From contig WQTX01000017.1 of NCBI GenBank assembly GCA_009786075.1, positions 1 through 36,237 on the forward strand: 36,237 nt of DNA. Reading direction: 5' to 3'. The position numbers and the translations under genes were made by a program. Positions 30,305 through 36,237 of the stretch are shown piece after piece. This stretch comes from Bacteroidota bacterium. Lineage in GTDB: Bacteria > Bacteroidota > Bacteroidia > Bacteroidales > UBA1715. The stretch's first letter is position 1; each line of letters starts with the position of its first letter. The notes beneath the pieces are model-generated. The model was given only the letters and a program-made list of their open reading frames with translations, was not told the DNA's origin and did no database searches.

Positions 30305-33230
30305 TCAGATTGAGATAAATAGTGTAAAGATTTCGATATTTAAGTGCTTCTTGGGCTCTCGGCACTTCCAACTCTCCAAATTCATTTTCAACTAACGTGT
30401 GCTCTACCCTATAATTATCCCAAGTACCAAGCACTCCGAGCGAGATTGTTTTTGTCAACATGCGTCCTACGCCGGCGCCAACCATAGTATTCAACACATG
30501 AAATCCGCCATACCCTTGATAATTAATCATATCAACATTAGGTGAAGAACCTATGCTACCCATAGCCACCACATAATTGCGAGGCGACATGAAATTATAT
30601 CGTGCATTTCCGGAAAGGTTGAAAAGCCACTTACCATCGAGAAGAAAGTTATTTAAACGAACATTAAAGCGCCATGGGTCAAGTTCTTTTGTTGCCCCCA
30701 GTACCAAATTCCACAGGTTTTTGCGCGGTTGGGGTTCCATTACAACAGTATCGCGATAGACAACTTTAATCGGCTCTAAGTTGAGCCTTCTGTATCCAAT
30801 TCCAAGCTCTGCTTCTATTCCGTCTAAAATATTAAAATCTCTGTATATTGAGGCATTTGCCGCAAATAGTGGAAAAAACCTGTTTGCCCAAGCCGCATTT
30901 ATCATGCTACGGGTTTTTTCGTTCCATTCCCTTGTCCATTCTCCTTGTATCTGAACACCTCTACCTTCCATTCTTCCCGCATAATTGGCTCTTCCGGTAA
31001 ACGCATTTCTACCTTCGTGGCGAGTATATTCTATTCCGGAAATAGTGCTGATAGAATAATCGTCGCCAAAGCGGCTTCGCAAATGTTGCAAACCTATTTC
31101 ATTTTTGTAACCTTTATAACTCAAATAGTATAGTTGCTGCTTGAATTCTTCCAATTCCAAAGGAGCCGGGTCATAAAAAGACTGATAGTAGTATGCCGAA
31201 TCGAATTGATGCAATTTCTCAAATGCTACTCCTTTCATATACTTCAACTCCCTGCTGTCAGGAGCATAGCGTAAGGCTGTATCGAGAATAACGAGGGCTT
31301 TTGCGCTCTCTTTGTTTTTAATCAAACTCTTGCTATAATCTACCGACAATTGTTCAAATGCCCCTATCAACTCTTTGTGATAAGGCGATTCTAACAATTC
31401 TTCGTGTAAAGTCTCATAGGTTTCTGCATAATTTGCAGGTTTCGCTCCACTTAGCTCCGCCAGTTTTATTTTGAAGAACATCTCATCGGGGTAGGTTTCC
31501 GCTCCCCTTTCCGCGTACTCCCGCATATCATCATATTTTTTTGTACTATACGATAAATTCACCGCATATTTCAAAGCCTGCAAATTATCGGGGTCATATT
31601 CCAACCATTTTTCCACATATTCTTTCGCTTCGTTGTAGCGATATTGTTCGTTCAGTTCTTTCACAATTACCGAATTCATATCAGCATAGCCTTTCAAATA
31701 TTGTGGTCTCTGTTCTTCGCTAACAATATTCAGTACTTGCTCGTATGTCGATTGGGCTGCCTGATAACGCTTTTGTTTCAGATAAACGTCCGACCTTTTC
31801 ACTAACAAGTCGGGATTTCTCGGCTCGCGTTCTATCATTTCATTCAACACACCGAGCGCATTGTTGTAGTCTCCGGCTAATAGATACGCATTAAAAAGGG
31901 AATTTTGCGCAGCTCTTTTTGTATCTTCATCTCCGTAGCGTATCACTTCGTGCCAGTCGGCAATGGCTTTCGCATATTCCTCTTCCGCCATTCTGCTTTT
32001 AGCTTCATTTAGTTTTATTTTCACATAAGCATCTCTTATATCCGTGTCATTCGGATATTGAGCAAAGAGTTCTTTTGTCAAAGTAGTTACACGACCTGTA
32101 TTTCCCATGCGCTCATAAAGCATCAATTCTTTCAATGCGAGGTTTTTAGAGTTCCCTCTGGCTCTTCTATGCGCATTCAATACGCGCAACGCTTCGTCAT
32201 AGTCATGATTAGCTACCAAAGCATTAAACACATAATTAAATGCTTCTTCATTGCCGGGGCTGCCGTCCAAAATTTTCCCATAAAGGGAAAGTGGGTCTTT
32301 ACCTTTTGCTTCTTGGGCTGCTTCCTGTAAATAGTAACTATATTGCCGTTGCAATTCAGCCGAATTTCTTATTCTCCTTTGTTCTTGTAAAAAAGCCAAT
32401 AATTCTTCGTAGCGTTTTTGTTCTGCCAATATACCAACTTTTTTATTTACGAAGTCCATATTGCCGGGGAACTGACTCAGTCCCCGTTCTGTATAAGCTA
32501 ATGCACTCGCCTTGTCGCCGGCTTTCAAAAAGTCATTAATCAAGGTCAACTGGTAGTCGGCATTTCGGGGTTGCTCTTTTACCAGAGCTTCGCTCAATGC
32601 AATAGCATCTTCGATTTTCCCTTCTTTCCGTTTTATATTAGCTTCTATTTCTGTGTTATATAGGAAATCATTTTGCAGGTCGCTATCTTCCGGATATATT
32701 TGAGCGAGACGTTTGCGCAGTCTGTTTGCCTCCACAATGTTACCTTGCAATTCATACAGTTCTATCTTCTTTCTCCACAATCCCCGCCAATAAGGATTCA
32801 CTTCCAACAATTCATTCACATAACATATTGCACTCGAATACCGTCCCGATTCCATTTCGACATTTACTAAAACTTGCTTTGCCGCAACGTTATCGGGGTT
32901 TTGTTCCAATGATTTGTTCAGTTCGTAACGAGCCTTATCATATTGTTTCTTGTGGTGATAGTATTTTCCTGCAAGCATCTTCAAATCGGAATCCTTAGGG
33001 TATTTCGCCAACCCCGCATCCAAACTTTTCTTTCCTTCCTCCCAATTGCCTTTGTTGAATTGTTCATTAATTGCTTTTGCATAGTCATCTCGGTCGTCGG
33101 GACGTATTACCACTTGCGCAGAAAGACTTCCGTATGAAAACAATATTACTATTGCCGCACTTATACTCCTGATTAATATATTAGTCATATCTTTGTTTAC
33201 ATTATATTTAGTTTGTATTTCATTTTTCAT
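30291..33230 (-). CDS. TPR protein with C-terminal outer-membrane beta-barrel (YaiO/PgaA-like exporter)
   Basis: 979 residues from the first ATG. A second ATG at 33188 (MTNILIRSISAAIVILFSYG) gives a cleaner signal peptide ending in LSAQ and may be the true start (965 residues). About residues 45-690 are tandem TPR units (GKYYHHKKQYDKARYELNKSLEQNPDN, LAGDYNNALGVLNEMIEREPRNPD and others). From about 730 to the end lie alternating beta strands of a YaiO-type barrel (GIEYTRHEGRNAFTGRANYAG, MVGAGVGRMLTKTISLGVLGTWDNY), ending in LYTIYLNLNVVF with a C-terminal Phe. TPR plus barrel in one chain is the design of PgaA and BcsC, which export polysaccharide. It lies between the synthase and the DUF4838 gene. 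Confidence 0.85.
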   Translation of the reverse strand: MKNEIQTKYNVNKDMTNILIRSISAAIVILFSYGSLSAQVVIRPDDRDDYAKAINEQFNKGNWEEGKKSLDAGLAKYPKDSDLKMLAGKYYHHKKQYDKARYELNKSLEQNPDNVAAKQVLVNVEMESGRYSSAICYVNELLEVNPYWRGLWRKKIELYELQGNIVEANRLRKRLAQIYPEDSDLQNDFLYNTEIEANIKRKEGKIEDAIALSEALVKEQPRNADYQLTLINDFLKAGDKASALAYTERGLSQFPGNMDFVNKKVGILAEQKRYEELLAFLQEQRRIRNSAELQRQYSYYLQEAAQEAKGKDPLSLYGKILDGSPGNEEAFNYVFNALVANHDYDEALRVLNAHRRARGNSKNLALKELMLYERMGNTGRVTTLTKELFAQYPNDTDIRDAYVKIKLNEAKSRMAEEEYAKAIADWHEVIRYGDEDTKRAAQNSLFNAYLLAGDYNNALGVLNEMIEREPRNPDLLVKRSDVYLKQKRYQAAQSTYEQVLNIVSEEQRPQYLKGYADMNSVIVKELNEQYRYNEAKEYVEKWLEYDPDNLQALKYAVNLSYSTKKYDDMREYAERGAETYPDEMFFKIKLAELSGAKPANYAETYETLHEELLESPYHKELIGAFEQLSVDYSKSLIKNKESAKALVILDTALRYAPDSRELKYMKGVAFEKLHQFDSAYYYQSFYDPAPLELEEFKQQLYYLSYKGYKNEIGLQHLRSRFGDDYSISTISGIEYTRHEGRNAFTGRANYAGRMEGRGVQIQGEWTREWNEKTRSMINAAWANRFFPLFAANASIYRDFNILDGIEAELGIGYRRLNLEPIKVVYRDTVVMEPQPRKNLWNLVLGATKELDPWRFNVRLNNFLLDGKWLFNLSGNARYNFMSPRNYVVAMGSIGSSPNVDMINYQGYGGFHVLNTMVGAGVGRMLTKTISLGVLGTWDNYRVEHTLVENEFGELEVPRAQEALKYRNLYTIYLNLNVVF

Positions 33231-33288
33231 AACGTTAATTATTTTCGTTTATTTTCTAACGTTACATTATCACATTATTTTCCCTGAA

Positions 33289-34740
33289 TTAGCCGGTTAC
33301 AGGAGTAATAACTTGCGGCGCATTCGGATTTTTAAACCCTTGCCGGGTCATAGCACCCCATTTAAAGTCCCTCTGTGTAAGAAACTCCCAATATCCCCTT
33401 AAACTAAAAAAAACAATCATCGGGTGGTAAAGAAATGCCTCGACCGATGAAAAAAGCACCAACCTAAAATATTCCTTATAAGTCCGGTACACTTTCTTTA
33501 CCATCAAGTCGTTAACAATCGTATGGAGCGACACAACCAGTCCGAGCAGGTACACATACAATAACATCAACCAAAAGGTATTGAAATTGACCTGTTTAGT
33601 AAATAACAGGAATGCCAGAAAAATAAAACCTGTGAATTCTATTATAGGCGCTATAAATTCGAAAATCAAAGCATAAGGCATTACCCACAAGCCTGTGCGT
33701 CCATACCGGCGGTTGAATAAGAATCTACGGTGGTTGATAAAGATTTGCAGCAACCCTCTACCCCAACGTGTTCGCTGCCTGTGAAGCACTTTAAGATTAG
33801 GTGGTCCCTCTGTCCAACAACACGAATCGGGAATTTGTACAATCCTGTATTTCTGTCCATTATCTCTCATATATGCAACCATACGCAGTGTCATATCCAT
33901 ATCTTCGGCATGGGAAAGCGGGTCGTATCCACCGGCATTAATACAAACCGATGTACTGAAAAGCCCGAAACCTCCGGAAACATTAGGTATAAGGTTAAGA
34001 ACAGACCACCCCATCTTTGCCACTAAGTAAGAGCGCAGATATTCTGTTTCCTGAAAAGTCGGAATAAAGCCTTTAGGCGGTTTTACACGGGTTATAACTC
34101 CCTCCTCCACCTCGCATCCGTTAGACATACGCATAGTGGCGCCCACAGCTATAACCGGAATTTTCGAATCTAATACCGGTAATATACATTTTGTCAGTGT
34201 ATCGCGGTCCAAAATGCAATCCACATCGGTATTAATAAAGTAGTCATACTGTGCCACATTGATACCGGCATTCATGGCATCGGCTTTCGTTCCTCCATTC
34301 TCCTTATCTACAACAGTCAGCTTATCGTATTTAGGGTTCTTGGATTTTAAAATCCTTTTTACCGGACGACAACGCGTTTTTCCTATATAAGGAAAAGGCA
34401 CTGCTTCCAATTCAAATTTTTCTATCAACAAATCCAGCGTACTGTCCTTACTACCGTCATTCACGATAATTACTTCGAATTTAGGATAATGAAGACCTAA
34501 TAACGAGTTTACATTATCAATAATAATAACCTCCTCGTTATACGCCGGCGCCACCACCGAGATACCTGGTACCTTCGATGGCAATAGATTCAATAATTCC
34601 TGCTCTTTCTCCGTATACCTTGTCTTTGTCTGATATATATTATAATAACCGAGAATAGTCAAGGCTATATATATAATCGTCATCATAAGAGCATAGAAGA
34701 AGATTAAATATTGATATCCGTATACAATATTGTCTACCAT
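33289..34740 (-). CDS. Processive family 2 glycosyltransferase (polysaccharide synthase)
   Basis: 483 residues, an inner-membrane synthase. One N-terminal helix (8-32), a GT-A domain, then three or four C-terminal helices (about 350-450). All signature residues are present: VVAPAYNEE (62-70), VNDGS with Asp95, TDVD with Asp172 and Asp174 (the DxD site), the catalytic HAED with Asp280, and QRTRW (Gln322-Trp326), the QxxRW motif of processive synthases such as cellulose, hyaluronan and PNAG synthases. The polymer cannot be told. It follows the HEAT-repeat gene and precedes the TPR-barrel gene, which fits a synthase-exporter pair. Confidence 0.9.
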   Translation of the reverse strand: MVDNIVYGYQYLIFFYALMMTIIYIALTILGYYNIYQTKTRYTEKEQELLNLLPSKVPGISVVAPAYNEEVIIIDNVNSLLGLHYPKFEVIIVNDGSKDSTLDLLIEKFELEAVPFPYIGKTRCRPVKRILKSKNPKYDKLTVVDKENGGTKADAMNAGINVAQYDYFINTDVDCILDRDTLTKCILPVLDSKIPVIAVGATMRMSNGCEVEEGVITRVKPPKGFIPTFQETEYLRSYLVAKMGWSVLNLIPNVSGGFGLFSTSVCINAGGYDPLSHAEDMDMTLRMVAYMRDNGQKYRIVQIPDSCCWTEGPPNLKVLHRQRTRWGRGLLQIFINHRRFLFNRRYGRTGLWVMPYALIFEFIAPIIEFTGFIFLAFLLFTKQVNFNTFWLMLLYVYLLGLVVSLHTIVNDLMVKKVYRTYKEYFRLVLFSSVEAFLYHPMIVFFSLRGYWEFLTQRDFKWGAMTRQGFKNPNAPQVITPVTG

Positions 34741-34750
34741 AACTATGATT

Positions 34751-34793
34751 TTTTTGTGAGTTGTTTGTATGAGTTTTTTGTGTGAGTTGTTTG
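34751..34793. repeat. Short direct repeat between two cluster genes
   Basis: TTTTTGTGAGTTGTTTG (34751-34767) is repeated with two extra bases at 34774-34793. On the transcribed minus strand this gives two CAAACAACTCACA copies in the gap before the glycosyltransferase. Meaning unknown. Confidence 0.4.
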
Positions 34794-34808
34794 CGTGCTT
34801 TTTATGTG

Positions 34809-35969
34809 TTATTTTGTGTTTATTTTACTTTTTTCATTCGTTTTTTCCACATGAACAAAAACAGAATCCAGAAAACTATCTGTTGATTTTTGTTTCAGTC
34901 TATTGAAAGTATGTTTGGCTTTATCACATTTATGAATACTATCTACAATCTTTATCTGCAAGGCTCCTTCTTGCGTTTCCTCGTGAATTTTCTCGAGAAA
35001 AGCGAGAGCCTTCGGTGAGTCCATTTTTCCTACTGCTTCTATTATACGTTCTTGTACCGATATAGGGGTAAGCCCGTAGTCTGCAATCAAAACGTCAATA
35101 GCGTCAGTATATTGTAAAATCCCTAATGTCTCTGCTATCTGTGCTTTTACCGGATAGCTTTTTTCAGTCTGGTACATCTCCACCAATTGGGCTCCGCTTT
35201 CCCGCTGATTAAAGAGTCCGATTTCCTTAATCAAGAAGCATTTATACGATTCGTTTTTAGCCGTATACCCCCAACGAATAAGCAACGGAAGAGGTCTTTG
35301 TTTAGCTCGTTCTTCAAGAGTGGCATGTATCCTCATTTCGTCCAAACTATTGAATTCTCTATCGAAATCGTCTTCCAAAAATTTAAAAGCATCGTACGTT
35401 GCAAATCGCATATAACCGCTCTTAGAATGTTTTCGCAAATCGTGATTACGCCCTTGAACTCTGTGGGCTACAATATTACCATCGGGAATATTTTTAGACA
35501 ACTCTTCCAACATCCGTAAAGCCTGCTTGTTCTTTCTCAGGTTATTTTTTCGCAAAAGCAATTCCCAATATCCAACAAGTCCAAAAATCTCTATAACCTC
35601 AGAGTAATTATATTCGTTGAGAGTTTGACCTTCTCTTTTTTTCACCGACAAGAGCAACTCAGTAAGCGGCTCTTTCTCTTTATTCTTGAGTGAGCCCGGT
35701 TCAAACTCCAATTTATCGATTATAACATCTCTGGGAAAACTTTGCCGAGAAAAAAGAAGTGATTTCAATTTCTCTTCGAAACGTTTCGTAATATTCTTAT
35801 GTAATCTTTCCTCCTTTCTTTGCCTGCGCATTATAAAGAAAAACCGTATCATGGAAGCAATATAAAATAATGCCAGCAACGTTACAACAATTACCACAAT
35901 ACGAATTACTAAGGGAAAACCTGTAAATCGAGAGTCCAAATAATATAAATAGTATTTTATAATATCCAT
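34809..35969 (-). CDS. Membrane-anchored HEAT-repeat protein
   Basis: 386 residues. One strong hydrophobic segment (about 22-48, IRIVVIVVTLLALFYIASMIRFFFIM) is followed by a very basic stretch (RRQRKEERLHKN), so the bulk is probably cytoplasmic. The rest is helical; the part from about 230 to 345 reads as HEAT-like repeats (EIGLFNQRESGAQLVEMYQ, AQIAETLGILQYTDAIDVLIADYG, RIIEAVGKMDSPKALAFLEKI). No catalytic motif. As first gene of the synthase cluster it may be a scaffold or regulator of the glycosyltransferase, by position only. No exact TAnnTTTG box is found in the 268 bases upstream. Confidence 0.78.
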   Translation of the reverse strand: MDIIKYYLYYLDSRFTGFPLVIRIVVIVVTLLALFYIASMIRFFFIMRRQRKEERLHKNITKRFEEKLKSLLFSRQSFPRDVIIDKLEFEPGSLKNKEKEPLTELLLSVKKREGQTLNEYNYSEVIEIFGLVGYWELLLRKNNLRKNKQALRMLEELSKNIPDGNIVAHRVQGRNHDLRKHSKSGYMRFATYDAFKFLEDDFDREFNSLDEMRIHATLEERAKQRPLPLLIRWGYTAKNESYKCFLIKEIGLFNQRESGAQLVEMYQTEKSYPVKAQIAETLGILQYTDAIDVLIADYGLTPISVQERIIEAVGKMDSPKALAFLEKIHEETQEGALQIKIVDSIHKCDKAKHTFNRLKQKSTDSFLDSVFVHVEKTNEKSKINTK

Positions 35970-36226
35970 AAATGCAACCTATTTGTACAAAAAGCAATTA
36001 TTACATAACTGCCTGATATGTTATGTTTTTAGTTTGGTGTGATGTCGTCCATTTTCCTTCATACTCATTTTTACCTCCAATCACACAATCTATAACACTG
36101 TGTAACTTCTGTAAAAACTTCTATGTAAAAATTCCACGTAAAAGTAACATCTTTTTACATTTTCCATACACAAAAAATATAAAAAACACATGAAATATAC
36201 AAAAATGAGTATTTACACTCACGATT

Positions 36227-36237
36227 GGGGGGGGGGG
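36227..36237. other. Run of 11 G at the contig edge
   Basis: The window ends in eleven consecutive G after AT-rich sequence. It may be a real homopolymer where assembly stopped or a sequencing artefact. The preceding 257 bases (35970-36226) hold no gene, terminator or exact promoter box that I can see. Confidence 0.5.

Noticed and set aside
44-36237. tRNA or rRNA genes
   Set aside because: I looked for cloverleaf-like GGTTCGAATC and rRNA motifs in the gaps and found none.

Overview
The window reads as a chromosomal contig from an anaerobic or facultative member of the Bacteroidota, most likely order Bacteroidales. The evidence is the recurrent Bacteroidota promoter element TAnnTTTG in front of many genes, often with a TTG about 19 bases upstream. 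It also includes a type IX secretion gene (porT) beside ubiE, a split biotin-dependent methylmalonyl-CoA carboxyltransferase set, DUF4838/DUF1573/FISUMP-type proteins, and many simple intergenic repeat families typical of the phylum. Both ends look like contig ends: the left edge is a C/G-rich repeat and the right edge is an 11-base G run.

Region 1 (1-9530) is mostly housekeeping: mfd, an XRE regulator, hisS, ubiE and porT. Between the XRE regulator and hisS lies a 39-residue gene, too short for ordinary ORF calling, for a double-glycine leader peptide with its own terminator. After porT comes a three-gene HipBST-type toxin-antitoxin operon with paired operator-like repeats around its promoter, then an acetate/succinate-type transporter (SatP family) on the other strand.

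Region 2 (9530-19890) holds a probable small RNA, a secreted beta-propeller protein whose signal peptide is encoded by heptamer repeats, a DMT-family exporter, a 156-base hairpin element resembling a MITE, and two membrane acyltransferases. It also holds a pyruvate/oxaloacetate carboxyltransferase with a degenerate biotin domain, a FISUMP lipoprotein and two large polytopic membrane proteins of the DUF6080/DUF6311 kind. A 19-base palindrome made of two back-to-back -7 boxes separates two divergent genes.

Region 3 (20170-25660) is the operon mmdA, a small OadG-like protein, a biotin carrier and purine nucleoside phosphorylase, followed by a class A penicillin-binding protein. With the carboxyltransferase at 13513 the window encodes the three catalytic parts of a transcarboxylase-like machine, but no sodium-pumping beta subunit is present locally.

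Region 4 (25768-27520) is leuA, preceded by what looks like a complete leucine attenuator: a promoter, a 15-codon leader peptide with five leucines and one isoleucine, an antiterminator arm and a terminator.

Region 5 (27594-36237) is a five-gene cluster on the minus strand: a HEAT-repeat membrane protein, a processive family 2 glycosyltransferase, a TPR protein with a C-terminal outer-membrane barrel, a DUF4838 glycosidase-like lipoprotein and a DUF1573 lipoprotein. The part list matches a synthase-dependent exopolysaccharide system (synthase, TPR-barrel exporter, periplasmic glycan-active lipoprotein). I know of no described system with exactly this set. This cluster, the leucine attenuator and the orphan leader peptide are the best candidates for something undescribed.
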